From assembly GCA_003566715.1 (NCBI GenBank), contig PXCF01000003.1, forward strand, positions 1 to 35,814: a DNA stretch of 35,814 nucleotides. The letters run 5' to 3'. Every line of letters starts with the position of its first letter. The first letter of the stretch is position 1. Position numbers and translations under genes: made by a program. The stretch is from Cryomorphaceae bacterium. Lineage in GTDB: Bacteria > Bacteroidota > Bacteroidia > Flavobacteriales > Schleiferiaceae. Below are positions 5,736-14,516 of the stretch, piece by piece. The notes under the pieces are model-generated. The model was not told the origin of the DNA, ran no database searches, and was given only the letters and a program-made list of their open reading frames with translations.

Positions 5736-7649
5736 TTACTTCTTATCGTCGTCGTTGACTTCTTCGTATTCAACGTCGGTGACATCATCTGCACCGCTAC
5801 TGGCATCACCACCCGGTTGATCGTCGCCAGGTTGCTGACCGGCCTCTTGTTGCGCTTTGTAGAGGTCTTCGGAAGCGTTTTTCCATGCTTCGTTGACTTT
5901 CTCTGTTGCTGCATCAATGGCGGCAAGGTCTTGCTTGCTGTGTGCTTCTTTCAACTCGTTGATGGCACCTTCGACGGCTGACTTCTTATCTTCGGGAAGT
6001 TTGTCGCCAAACTCTTTCAACTGTTTTTCACTTTGGAAGATCATTCCGTCGGCAGCATTGAGCTTGTCGATGCGCTCTTTGGCTTGTTTGTCAGCGTCAG
6101 CATTGGCTTCAGCCTCTTGCTTCATCTTCTCGATTTCCTCTTTGGATAAACCAGAAGAGGCTTCGATGCGAATGCTTTGTTCTTTACCGGTGTTTTGGTC
6201 TTTTGCAGACACATTGAGAATACCGTTGGCATCGATGTCGAAGGTCACTTCAATCTTCGGCACACCGCGTGGTGCAGGTGGAATGCCGTCTAAGTGAAAA
6301 CGACCAATGGTTTTATTGTCACCGGCCATGGAGCGTTCACCTTGAAGGACGTGAATCTCTACGGATGGCTGATTGTCGGCAGCGGTAGAGAAGGTTTCAC
6401 TTTTCTTGGTTGGGATGGTTGTATTGGCTTCGATGAGCTTGGTAAATACACCGCCCATGGTTTCGATACCCAATGAAAGCGGAGTAACGTCAAGAAGCAA
6501 CACATCTTTTACATCACCAGTAAGAACGCCACCTTGGATTGAAGCACCTAGGGCAACAACTTCATCGGGGTTTACACCTTTAGAAGGGTCCTTGCCGAAA
6601 AAGCTCTTCACGGCTTCTTGAATGGCTGGGATACGGGTAGAACCACCCACGAGAATAACTTCATCGATGTCGGCTGGTTTTAATCCGGCTTTTTCCAAAG
6701 CATTCTTTGCGGGATCAATGGTGCGTTTGATAAGGCTGTCGGCCAAGCTTTCAAACTTAGAACGACTCAATGTTTTTACCAAGTGCTTAGGACCAGATGC
6801 CGTAGCTGTAACGTATGGCAAGTTGATTTCGGTACTTGAGCTTGAAGACAGTTCAATTTTTGCTTTTTCAGCGGCATCTTTCAAGCGTTGAAGGGCCATC
6901 GCGTCTTTGCGTAAATCAATGTCTTCTTCACTTTTAAATTCATCGGCCAACCAATCAATGATTACTTGGTCAAAGTCATCACCACCAAGGTGGGTATCAC
7001 CTTCGGTAGATCGTACTTCAAATACACCGTCGCCAAGTTCAAGGATGGAAACGTCGTGTGTGCCACCACCGCAGTCAAACACGGCGATTTTCATGTCTTT
7101 ACCACGCTTGTCGATCCCGTAAGCCAAAGCCGCAGCCGTTGGCTCATTGATGATACGACGAACCTTTAATCCGGCGATTTCACCGGCTTCTTTAGTCGCT
7201 TGACGCTCTGCATCGTTGAAGTATGCGGGAACTGTAATAACCGCCTCAGAAACACTCTGTCCGAGATAATCTTCCGCAGTCTTTTTCATTTTTTGCAAAA
7301 TCATCGCCGAAATTTCTTGTGGCGTATACTTGCGACCGTCAATATCAACGCGGGGGGTGTCGTTTTCTCCTTTAACCACCTTGTAAGGTACGCGTGAGAT
7401 TTCTTTTGTGCTTCCACTAAAAGAAGCCCCCATAAAGCGTTTGATGGAGAAGATGGTTTTTTCCGGGTTGGTGATGGCTTGGCGCTTAGCCGGATCACCA
7501 ATTTTGCGTTCACCTCCTTCTACAAATGCAACAATAGATGGGGTAGTGCGCTTTCCTTCACTGTTGGGAATAACCACTGGTTCGTTACCTTCCATTACGG
7601 CAACACAAGAGTTGGTTGTTCCTAAGTCAATACCAATTATTTTACTCAT
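5736..7649 (-). CDS. dnaK: Chaperone protein DnaK (Hsp70)
   Basis: This ATP-dependent chaperone works with DnaJ and GrpE on nascent and heat-damaged proteins. The 637-residue product has the full architecture. The actin-like ATPase domain (about 1-385) has [13 protein letters not shown], the phosphate-2 motif [13 protein letters not shown] and [12 protein letters not shown] hydrophobic linker [14 protein letters not shown], a beta substrate-binding domain, a helical lid and an acidic tail ([12 protein letters not shown]) follow. The Cys and His in DCGGGTHD replace the Leu and Phe of many DnaK proteins; as I recall, His here is common in flavobacterial DnaK. dnaJ and grpE are not adjacent. The gene has its own strong terminator and 132 nt of upstream spacer. 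Confidence 0.99.
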   Translation of the reverse strand: MSKIIGIDLGTTNSCVAVMEGNEPVVIPNSEGKRTTPSIVAFVEGGERKIGDPAKRQAITNPEKTIFSIKRFMGASFSGSTKEISRVPYKVVKGENDTPRVDIDGRKYTPQEISAMILQKMKKTAEDYLGQSVSEAVITVPAYFNDAERQATKEAGEIAGLKVRRIINEPTAAALAYGIDKRGKDMKIAVFDCGGGTHDVSILELGDGVFEVRSTEGDTHLGGDDFDQVIIDWLADEFKSEEDIDLRKDAMALQRLKDAAEKAKIELSSSSSTEINLPYVTATASGPKHLVKTLSRSKFESLADSLIKRTIDPAKNALEKAGLKPADIDEVILVGGSTRIPAIQEAVKSFFGKDPSKGVNPDEVVALGASIQGGVLTGDVKDVLLLDVTPLSLGIETMGGVFTKLIEANTTIPTKKSETFSTAADNQPSVEIHVLQGERSMAGDNKTIGRFHLDGIPPAPRGVPKIEVTFDIDANGILNVSAKDQNTGKEQSIRIEASSGLSKEEIEKMKQEAEANADADKQAKERIDKLNAADGMIFQSEKQLKEFGDKLPEDKKSAVEGAINELKEAHSKQDLAAIDAATEKVNEAWKNASEDLYKAQQEAGQQPGDDQPGGDASSGADDVTDVEYEEVNDDDKK

Positions 7650-7762
7650 GATACGATTTTTTCGTTGTCAATATTTTTGTGCTTGTGATTGCTCAATAGA
7701 TATGCCATGAGATGAGCGGTGACGGAATTGCGGATTTTTGGCTGTCAGTTGGGGTTTAATAC

Positions 7763-7784
7763 TGACAAATTTGCACAAATGTCA
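7763..7784. repeat. Imperfect inverted repeat between the Na/Pi transporter gene and dnaK
   Basis: TGACA (7763-7767) and TGTCA (7780-7784) flank TTTG (7770-7773) and CAAA (7776-7779), giving a 22-bp imperfect palindrome. It overlaps the stop codon of the upstream transporter gene and lies about 115 nt before the dnaK ATG. It might be an operator or a processing or termination hairpin; neither can be told from sequence alone. Confidence 0.35.
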
Positions 7785-9491
7785 TATTTCACCAAACTCT
7801 GTAAGGGTTTGTGTCACGTTATATGCATGGTCGGCTATCCGTTCAAGTTCACTCAATAGATCCATGTAAAATAAACCGCTTTGGATGGTAAACTTCCCTT
7901 TTTCGATATTAGATAGGTAATTGTTTCGCAGATACAGGTAATGGCTATTGATGTCGTTTTCTATAGCCTTTGCAGTAGCTAGATCGTGTTTGTTGAGAAG
8001 GAAGCCTTCCTCCATTGTATCCATGGCTTTTTCAACCAAAGTCATTAAGCTCAATATATTGTTGCGTTGTTCGGGAGTGAAGTATGCCTTTTGTTCTTTG
8101 TGATTGACCAAATTGTAGGCGCTTTTTACCATTAAATCGGTTGAGCGCTCCAGGTAATTTGCCGCACCAATGAGTGCGCGAATCTCAAGACTCAGTGTGC
8201 CATCAAGCTTTTGCTCGGATACCTTCGTCAAAAACTTTAGTATACCTATTTCTGATGCGTCGCTTATTTGCTCGGCTTGCCGGACTTTTTCAAGGTGATT
8301 TTTGGATGTCGATAATTCTCCCTCCATCAACATTTTCGGCAATAGTTGAAACGTTCGTTGGTTGATTTTCACCATCTTATGCAGCTCTTTCTTAGCCCGG
8401 AGAATGGCCATTAATGGAGCTGTTACCTGAGTATTGGTGAATAGCTCACTGTCGAGATTGTCTTCACGACTAATTTGTCCGCGAAAAACCTTGGTGGAAA
8501 TGCGAACGAGAAAGGGGATGGCGAATAGGAAAATGCCAACATTTATGACGTTAAAAAGGGTGTGAAATACCGCTAACGCCATTGGGATGGCACGGGTGCT
8601 TTCGTTGGGATCTCTTCCGGAAAATAAAACCGTCAAGTCGGTTGTTAGTCGCAGCAGTACATCAAACAGCAAAATGGCCCAAATACTTCCCAGAGCATTG
8701 ATGAGGAAATGAGAAAAGGCTGCGCGCTTGGCTTGGATGTTGCCAATCAATGCAGCAATGTTTGCAGTAGCAGTTGTACCAATGTTTTCCCCTAAAACTA
8801 AGGCCATGGCAAAGGGTAAGGGAATCCAGCCCTTGGCTGTCATCACCAACGTTATGGCTACAGCAGCCGTTGAGGATTGTACAATAACCGCAACCAAGGC
8901 GCCAATTCCCATAAACATAATCAGATATAGCAGTCGGCCAAAGTATGGGGTGTTGTCGAACTCATAGGCCTGTAAGAAACGGAGCATCTCAGGGTTTGAC
9001 TGAAGATCTGGTGCATACATCTGCATGGCATTGATTCCAATAAAGAGCAAACCAATGCCAATGATGAACTCTCCACTGGAAACCACGCGCTCTTGCTTAT
9101 TGAAAAGTAAAATAACCCCTATGAACACCATTCCAAAGGAAATAGCCGTAGAGTCTATGACACCAAATTCAATTAATGTTAGTAACCATGCTGTGATGGT
9201 GGTTCCGATATTTGCGCCAAGAATGACGCCAATGGATTGAGCCAAGTTGAGAATTCCGGCATTGGCTAAGCCTACAACAATAACGGAGGTTACAGATGAA
9301 GACTGTAGTAAGAAGGTAGCAAACATCCCCGTCAATAGGCCATAGTACTTATTGGCCGTCATGGTACTTACCACTGCTTTAAATCTTGAGCCGGCAGATT
9401 TTTGTATACCATCGCTCATGACCTTCATGCCAAAGATGAAGAGTCCAACGCTTCCTAATAGTTGGATAAATTGCAGCCAAGTATAGCCCAT
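7782..9491 (-). CDS. Na/Pi cotransporter family protein with PhoU-like tail
   Basis: Members of this family (PF02690) move phosphate with sodium, or serve as phosphate-efflux or regulatory proteins in bacteria. The protein has two inverted transport repeats with the signatures QSSSVTSVIVVGLAN and QSSTAAVAITLVM, each followed by a GANIGTT or GENIGTT motif, in about eight to ten membrane helices (residues 1-330). A helical PhoU-like cytoplasmic domain fills about 350-569. The frame can be extended to a TTG at 9497, but the ATG at 9491 (MGYTWLQFIQ) gives a natural N-terminus and 569 residues. It lies upstream of dnaK on the same strand, 132 nt away, with no obvious functional link. Confidence 0.9.
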   Translation of the reverse strand: MGYTWLQFIQLLGSVGLFIFGMKVMSDGIQKSAGSRFKAVVSTMTANKYYGLLTGMFATFLLQSSSVTSVIVVGLANAGILNLAQSIGVILGANIGTTITAWLLTLIEFGVIDSTAISFGMVFIGVILLFNKQERVVSSGEFIIGIGLLFIGINAMQMYAPDLQSNPEMLRFLQAYEFDNTPYFGRLLYLIMFMGIGALVAVIVQSSTAAVAITLVMTAKGWIPLPFAMALVLGENIGTTATANIAALIGNIQAKRAAFSHFLINALGSIWAILLFDVLLRLTTDLTVLFSGRDPNESTRAIPMALAVFHTLFNVINVGIFLFAIPFLVRISTKVFRGQISREDNLDSELFTNTQVTAPLMAILRAKKELHKMVKINQRTFQLLPKMLMEGELSTSKNHLEKVRQAEQISDASEIGILKFLTKVSEQKLDGTLSLEIRALIGAANYLERSTDLMVKSAYNLVNHKEQKAYFTPEQRNNILSLMTLVEKAMDTMEEGFLLNKHDLATAKAIENDINSHYLYLRNNYLSNIEKGKFTIQSGLFYMDLLSELERIADHAYNVTQTLTEFGEI

Positions 9492-9591
9492 GAGCAAAAG
9501 ATGTATTGGCGGCGAAAATAAGAATTATCCCCTTATGAAGTGTTACGATATTGTTTTTATGTGAAGTAGCCCAAATATCCTGCTGTGGCGA

Positions 9592-11043
9592 CTATTCTTC
9601 ATTTAGATAACCCGATAAGGTATCAAAAAAGGTGATCTTCCCGTCGTAACTTTCTCGACTCAATCGATTGCGAAAACACAACGCCCAAAGTACGGTTTCC
9701 ATTAAAAAATATCGCTCGTCCTTATTGTCTGCAGTGAATAGCTTGTCTACCAACGCACCGAGAGCAGGGATGCTATCCAGAGTATCCCGGTAAATGCCAT
9801 CATCAGACGTTGAGTCGAGTTGTATTTCTCGATGACTCTCAAACCAACGAACGATTTTGTTGTAGGGGTGCGCCTCATCTGAAGATTTTATTTTGTCCAA
9901 GGCGGGGAAATCATTGGCTTCGAGTAGCGCGTGTAATGCCGAACTAACAAGGCTTTCGGCCACGTCCAGTCCGCCCATCTGCTCGCCTTCGTAAACCAAT
10001 TCCACTTTGCCAATAATGGCGGGTGTTACGGCAAGAAAGTCGACCGGTCTGAACGCGGTTGATTGGACATCGTTTAACAAACAGCGCTCTTCCGCTGCGG
10101 CGTAAAGCAATTCTCGAGCCGCAATGCCCAAACGAACAGATACACCACTTTTTTGGTCAATATAGGTGCTTTGACGAGCTTCTTCCATCAGTAAGTGTAG
10201 TGTGGTAGCAACACCTGTTGACCAGCGAGCAATCTGGGTATTTTTAACTTTGGCCTCTTGCGCATAAATAATCTCTGCAGCTTCTCTCTCCGGATAGTGG
10301 GTGAGAATTTGTGAACCAATGCGGTCTTTTAGTGGAGTGATAATACTGCCTCGTTGGGTGTAATCTTCCGGATTGGCGGTAAAAACAAAGTGGGTGTCCA
10401 AATGCATTCTCAGCTGAAACCCCCTGATTTGTATGTCGCCTTCTTGCAAAGCATTAAATAGCGCCACTTGAATCCTTGGTTGAAGGTCAGGGAGTTCGTT
10501 GATGACAAAAATACAACGATGTGCACGCGGAATCATGCCAAAATTGATGACGCGTTCATCGGAAAAATTCAGTTTTTCATTGGCCGCTTTTACAGGGTCA
10601 ATATCTCCTACCAAATCGGCAATGGTAACGTCTGGGGTGGCCAATTTTTCAAAGTAGCGTTCACTGCGATGAATCCATCGAATAGGGGTTTTGTCACCTA
10701 GTTTTTCGATGATTTCACGTCCCTCTTTGGTGATGGGATTTAGTGGGTCTTCCATGATTTCTGTTCCCTCAATGGCAGGAATATATTCGTCGAGAAAAGA
10801 AACCAATTGACGGGCCATACGGGTTTTACCTTGTCCGCGTAGTCCGAGAAAGTTGATGTTATGTCCGGCCAATATGGCGCGAATAATTTGGGGCTCAACC
10901 GAATCGCGGTAGCCATGAATCCCTTCAAATAGAGGTTCATTGGCCCTTATTTTGGCAATGATATTGTCGCGTAGTTCTTCTTTTACTGTTTTTGAGGCAT
11001 ATTCACTTTTACGCAATGCGCCCAATGTTTTATTATCTGTCAT
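9592..11043 (-). CDS. AAA+ ATPase of the ChlI/MoxR type
   Basis: A 483-residue AAA+ ATPase related to magnesium-chelatase subunit I and MoxR proteins, which typically work with VWA-domain partners to load metals or remodel proteins. The Walker A is GLRGQGKTR (about residues 67-75). The Walker B region reads FVINELPDL, with Asn where most family members have Asp before the catalytic Glu. Sensor-1 is FTANPEDYTQRGSIITPLKDRI. The C-terminal helical domain has no recognisable extra motif. The ATG at 11043 shares its A with the last base of the upstream VWA gene's TGA (TGATG), indicating translational coupling; a TTG one codon earlier also exists. The substrate is unknown. Confidence 0.85.
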   Translation of the reverse strand: MTDNKTLGALRKSEYASKTVKEELRDNIIAKIRANEPLFEGIHGYRDSVEPQIIRAILAGHNINFLGLRGQGKTRMARQLVSFLDEYIPAIEGTEIMEDPLNPITKEGREIIEKLGDKTPIRWIHRSERYFEKLATPDVTIADLVGDIDPVKAANEKLNFSDERVINFGMIPRAHRCIFVINELPDLQPRIQVALFNALQEGDIQIRGFQLRMHLDTHFVFTANPEDYTQRGSIITPLKDRIGSQILTHYPEREAAEIIYAQEAKVKNTQIARWSTGVATTLHLLMEEARQSTYIDQKSGVSVRLGIAARELLYAAAEERCLLNDVQSTAFRPVDFLAVTPAIIGKVELVYEGEQMGGLDVAESLVSSALHALLEANDFPALDKIKSSDEAHPYNKIVRWFESHREIQLDSTSDDGIYRDTLDSIPALGALVDKLFTADNKDERYFLMETVLWALCFRNRLSRESYDGKITFFDTLSGYLNEE

Positions 11044-12146
11044 CAATTTCTTCGTTTGCGATTGTTTTGGTAGTCGTGGAATACAATTTCGCCCAAGTCA
11101 TCCAATCCAGTAAACAATGCTTTACCGCCATTAACTTCCGTGAAACGATCGATAAAGGCAATAAGATAAGGGTCTTGGGCAATCATAAAGCTGGTGATGG
11201 GAATATTGTTTTTTTTACATTCCGCAGCCTTTTGCAGACATTTATTGACGATATAATCATCTAGCCCCATGCTGTTTTTATAGTAAATACCATCTGGTTC
11301 TTTGATGCATGAAGGCTTACCATCGGTAATCATCATAATTTGTTTGTTGGCGCTGCGTTTTTTTCGCAAAATATCAAGTGCCAATTCAAGTCCGGCAACG
11401 GTGTTCGTATGGTACGGACCAACATTGAGATAGGGGAGCTCTTTGAGCGGAACCGGCCAGGCGTCGTTGCCAAAAACAATAATGTCCAAACTGTCTTTGG
11501 GATACCTGGTGGTAATTAATTCGCTGAGTGCCAATGCCACTCTTTTTGCCGGCGTTATGCGGTCTTCACCGTAGAGGATCATGCTGTGACTGATGTCTAT
11601 CATCAAAACAGTGGCGACCGAGGAATGATATACCCCTTCGTAAACTTCTAAATCTTCCGGCATCAGTCCCGGGTCATTGATGCCACCGCGCACCATAGCG
11701 TTGCGCAAACTACTTGTCATGTCGATGTTCTCAACGGCGTCGCCATAACGGTAAGGTCGAGTTCCCTCGGTTTCGTCTGACTTACTGCTGCCGGCTTTAT
11801 TGAGACGATGTTGCCCCAAATGACTTTTTTTGAGCTTACCAAAAATATTCAGCATGGCCTGCTTGCGAATGATGCGTTCCGTCTTTTCCGAAATGGAGCG
11901 CTTTGGCAACCCTCCGGGCGTATTGATCTCCTCTCGCAATAAACCACGATCTTTGAGCTCCTCTACAAAATCGTCAATGGTATAGCTTTCATCCGTGATT
12001 TGGTATTGCTTATCCAATTCCTCGAGCCAATCTAATGCTTCGTCTACATCACCGGAGGTATAGAGTATGAGCTCTCGAAAAACAGAAAAGAGTTTGTCGA
12101 AATTGCTTTTGTGTGGCTCAACATATGGTATAAAGGCGTATCTCAT
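11043..12146 (-). CDS. VWA-domain protein, partner of the AAA+ ATPase
   Basis: The C-terminal half (about 175-367) is a von Willebrand A domain with an intact MIDAS: D-I-S-H-S in VLMIDISHSMIL, a Thr in PYHTNT and T-D-G in MMITDGKPS. The N-terminal half is helical (DVDEALDWLEELDKQY). AAA+/VWA pairs of this design resemble magnesium-chelatase I/D and MoxR/CoxE systems. The open frame extends to 12326 across the end of the pirin gene, but the ATG at 12146 (MRYAFIPYVEPHKSNFDKLF) fits what I recall of homologue N-termini, removes the overlap and gives 367 residues. Its stop overlaps the ATPase start by one base, so the two proteins are probably made together. Confidence 0.85.
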   Translation of the reverse strand: MRYAFIPYVEPHKSNFDKLFSVFRELILYTSGDVDEALDWLEELDKQYQITDESYTIDDFVEELKDRGLLREEINTPGGLPKRSISEKTERIIRKQAMLNIFGKLKKSHLGQHRLNKAGSSKSDETEGTRPYRYGDAVENIDMTSSLRNAMVRGGINDPGLMPEDLEVYEGVYHSSVATVLMIDISHSMILYGEDRITPAKRVALALSELITTRYPKDSLDIIVFGNDAWPVPLKELPYLNVGPYHTNTVAGLELALDILRKKRSANKQIMMITDGKPSCIKEPDGIYYKNSMGLDDYIVNKCLQKAAECKKNNIPITSFMIAQDPYLIAFIDRFTEVNGGKALFTGLDDLGEIVFHDYQNNRKRRN

Positions 12147-12204
12147 ACAGGTATAAAACACGCTTTGTTGCTGGTTGTTCTCATATAAAAGTGAAAAGTA
12201 GGCG

Positions 12205-13359
12205 CTATGCTTTTGTCTCCTCCGAGCCATCCACATATTTAGCAAAGCGTCCTTTGCTGCGGTCATGAACTTGGTCGTAGCGACTCCAAGGCCACCCTCC
12301 AAAACGACTGCGCTGGTAGTCGGCAAATGCTTGTTGGATTTCTTGACGGGAATTCATCACGAATGGTCCGTGCTGAACCACCGGCTCATTGATGGGGCGC
12401 CCTTGTAAAATGAGAACTTTCACTACGTTATCACCATTTTTAATCGACAAATCGTGAGCGGCCTCAACGTCAACTGCGTGGTAATCGGGGATGGCTTTTC
12501 CCGCAACGTCAATCCCGCTGCCTTCATAAACGTAAAGCGTACGATTGATTCCTTCACCTGCTTTGGGTAAGGTGATCTCTGCACCGGGATTGAAATGTAA
12601 GTTGTACACACCTACATGATTGTTGGGGTCATATGCCCAAGAGTCTTTAGGAGGCTTGGGGGATGATTTTCCAAAAAGAGTACCGGCTAAAACTTCAATG
12701 TAAACGTTGTTTTTATTAAAGTTTGGAATATTCTCGCTCCAAAACATTTTGTAATCGGGCTGAGCCATTTTACTTTTTCTTGGCAAATTGAGCCAAATTT
12801 GAAATAACTCCAACGGATTGTCTTTATCGGTATTAATCAAAGGAAACATTTCCGAGTGCATCAATCCCTTTCCGGCCGTCATCCATTGTAAGTCGCCATC
12901 GCCATATCTTCCGGCACCTCCGGCTGAATCGGCATGATCGACCATGCCTTTTCTCACCACGGTGAGCGTTTCAAAGCCGCGGTGCGGGTGACCGGGAAAA
13001 CCGGGAACCTTTTCTCCGTGATACATGCGCCAACCATCTTTTATGTGGAAGTCGTTGCCGATGTTTCTTCCGGACAACAACGAAGCGTCTGGGCCCATAT
13101 CTTTATTTCCCGCAGGGTATTTGTCTTCGTGATGTACGCAAAATAAAAATGGATCTTGTGTTTCCCATTGAAAGCCTAAGGCACGTACGCGTTTAATGCT
13201 ACTCATTTCTTTATTGTTAGTGATGTGGTCGTCTTTTTCATCATTTTTATTGCCAAATAGTGCCCCCAAAACGGGGGTTGCGGCTAAGGCAGTAGATCCC
13301 AGTACCAATTTACCTAGAAATGCTCTGCGATCTTGCTTTTTTGATTTATTGTCGCTCAT
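12205..13359 (-). CDS. Pirin family protein with Tat signal
   Basis: Pirins are bicupin proteins, some of which bind Fe and show quercetinase-like activity. The 384-residue product has the conserved N-terminal cupin with metal ligands in HPHRGFETLTVV and in GKGLMHSEMF, and a C-terminal cupin ending near VQHGPFVMNSRQEI. It starts with a twin-arginine motif (DRRAFLGK, about residues 11-18) and a hydrophobic segment LGSTALAATPVLGALFG. Export of the folded metalloprotein across the inner membrane is therefore likely, whereas classical pirins are cytosolic. The VWA and AAA+ genes follow on the same strand 58 nt downstream and may share its transcript. A candidate -7 box for it (13417-13424, minus strand) lies about 60 nt upstream. 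Confidence 0.9.
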   Translation of the reverse strand: MSDNKSKKQDRRAFLGKLVLGSTALAATPVLGALFGNKNDEKDDHITNNKEMSSIKRVRALGFQWETQDPFLFCVHHEDKYPAGNKDMGPDASLLSGRNIGNDFHIKDGWRMYHGEKVPGFPGHPHRGFETLTVVRKGMVDHADSAGGAGRYGDGDLQWMTAGKGLMHSEMFPLINTDKDNPLELFQIWLNLPRKSKMAQPDYKMFWSENIPNFNKNNVYIEVLAGTLFGKSSPKPPKDSWAYDPNNHVGVYNLHFNPGAEITLPKAGEGINRTLYVYEGSGIDVAGKAIPDYHAVDVEAAHDLSIKNGDNVVKVLILQGRPINEPVVQHGPFVMNSRQEIQQAFADYQRSRFGGWPWSRYDQVHDRSKGRFAKYVDGSEETKA

Positions 13360-13480
13360 AACGCAAAAATTTAACGTTAAACTTCATATTGTCGGTCAAT
13401 CGACATGGCTAAATTACAAACATAAGACCGTATTGGTGGGTGGGTTGTTTCGAAACAATGAATTTGTTAATGTATCTTTA

Positions 13481-13508
13481 GTGGAGACCGGGCATGCCTG
13501 GTCTCTAC
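13481..13508. repeat. 28-nt palindromic element
   Basis: GTGGAGACCGGGCA (13481-13494) is the reverse complement of TGCCTGGTCTCTAC (13495-13508) apart from two positions that are G-T wobbles. The whole element can fold into a 14-bp cruciform or hairpin with a GGCATGCC centre. There is no T-run, so it is not a standard terminator. Its GTAGAGAC...GTCTCTAC ends resemble dispersed palindromic repeats I recall from several bacterial phyla, including Bacteroidota. No second copy was seen in this window. Confidence 0.7.
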
Positions 13509-13620
13509 ATTTATTATTGCGTCAACAGCCATTATCTGTTATCTTTGGCCTCTATGCATATTTGTGGGTTAATATTGTGTTATTGTCCGCAAACGAAAGG
13601 ATTAAACCATTGATTAAAAT

Positions 13621-14514
13621 ATGAACATCACCAAACTGGCAGCCATCGATATTGGTTCGAATTCCATAAGATTGTTGATTTCTAACGTTATAGAGTACCA
13701 AAATGAGTCGCATATCAGAAAGAGTCAGTTGGTGAGATTACCCATTCGCTTAGGGGCTGACAGTTTTGTTGCCGGAAAAATTAGTGACCGCAACAAAGAG
13801 CGATTGATGTATGCCATGCAGTCATATTCGTTGATCATGCAGGTCAACGATGTATCTGAAATGCGTGCTTGCGCCACGAGTGCAATGCGTGATGCCGTAA
13901 ATGGTGATGAAATAAGAGCCGAAATCAAAGAAAAGACGGGGATTGAGATAGAAATCATAGATGGAGAGGAAGAAGCTCGTTTGATTCTACAGAACGATTT
14001 TCTCCGGGGCTTAATAGAAGATGCGCGAGATTTTTTATACGTCGATGTCGGAGGAGGAAGTACGGAGATAACTGTTTTTAAAAGTGGCGTAAGAGAAAAA
14101 GCGCATTCTTTTAACATAGGCACCGTACGTTTGCTCAATAATGGGGTAAACGCGGTGGCTTGGGACGAAATGAAGTCGTGGGTTTATGCAGAAAGTAAAA
14201 GTCTAACACAGCCCGTTATGGTTGGTAGCGGGGGAAATATCAATAGAACATTAAAAATGTCTGGCAAGCCATCGGGCAGTGCTTTATCGTTAGACTACTT
14301 GGAAACGCAGTACGATTTCTTACGACGGTTTACCAATGAAGAACGCATCGTTCGCTTTGATCTAAACGTGGATCGTGCTGATGTAATATTACACGCCTTG
14401 CGCATTTATATCAATAATATGCGATGGGCAGGAACAGAAAAAATATATGTCCCCAAAATTGGCTTATCAGACGGCATCGTTAGGGATTTACATCAACGTC
14501 TCAGTCAGAAGTAA
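13621..14514 (+). CDS. Ppx/GppA phosphatase family protein
   Basis: Members hydrolyse inorganic polyphosphate (exopolyphosphatase) or pppGpp; the two activities cannot be separated from sequence alone. The 297-residue protein has the acetate/sugar kinase-Hsp70-like fold motifs: DIGSNSIRLLI (residues 10-20), CATSAMRDA, the EEEARL stretch and the second phosphate loop DVGGGSTEI (about 142-150), then a VGSGGNI adenosine-type motif. It ends after the catalytic core and lacks the C-terminal HD-like domain found in long Ppx proteins, a size common in Bacteroidota. The start ATG follows a 261-nt spacer that carries the palindrome. The next gene starts 2 nt after its stop. Confidence 0.9.
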   Translation: MNITKLAAIDIGSNSIRLLISNVIEYQNESHIRKSQLVRLPIRLGADSFVAGKISDRNKERLMYAMQSYSLIMQVNDVSEMRACATSAMRDAVNGDEIRAEIKEKTGIEIEIIDGEEEARLILQNDFLRGLIEDARDFLYVDVGGGSTEITVFKSGVREKAHSFNIGTVRLLNNGVNAVAWDEMKSWVYAESKSLTQPVMVGSGGNINRTLKMSGKPSGSALSLDYLETQYDFLRRFTNEERIVRFDLNVDRADVILHALRIYINNMRWAGTEKIYVPKIGLSDGIVRDLHQRLSQK

Positions 14515-14516
14515 AC

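Noticed and set aside
5893-7710. Several plus-strand ORFs of 60-134 codons opposite dnaK
   Set aside because: They are antisense shadows of a highly conserved coding sequence and have no recognisable product.
12147-12326. Longer N-terminus for the VWA protein
   Set aside because: It would overlap the pirin gene by 122 nt in another frame; the ATG at 12146 matches the expected start of homologues as I recall them.
13196-13624. 142-residue plus-strand ORF across the pirin start and the ppx upstream region
   Set aside because: Its first half is antisense to the pirin signal region, it runs through the palindrome, and it resembles no protein.
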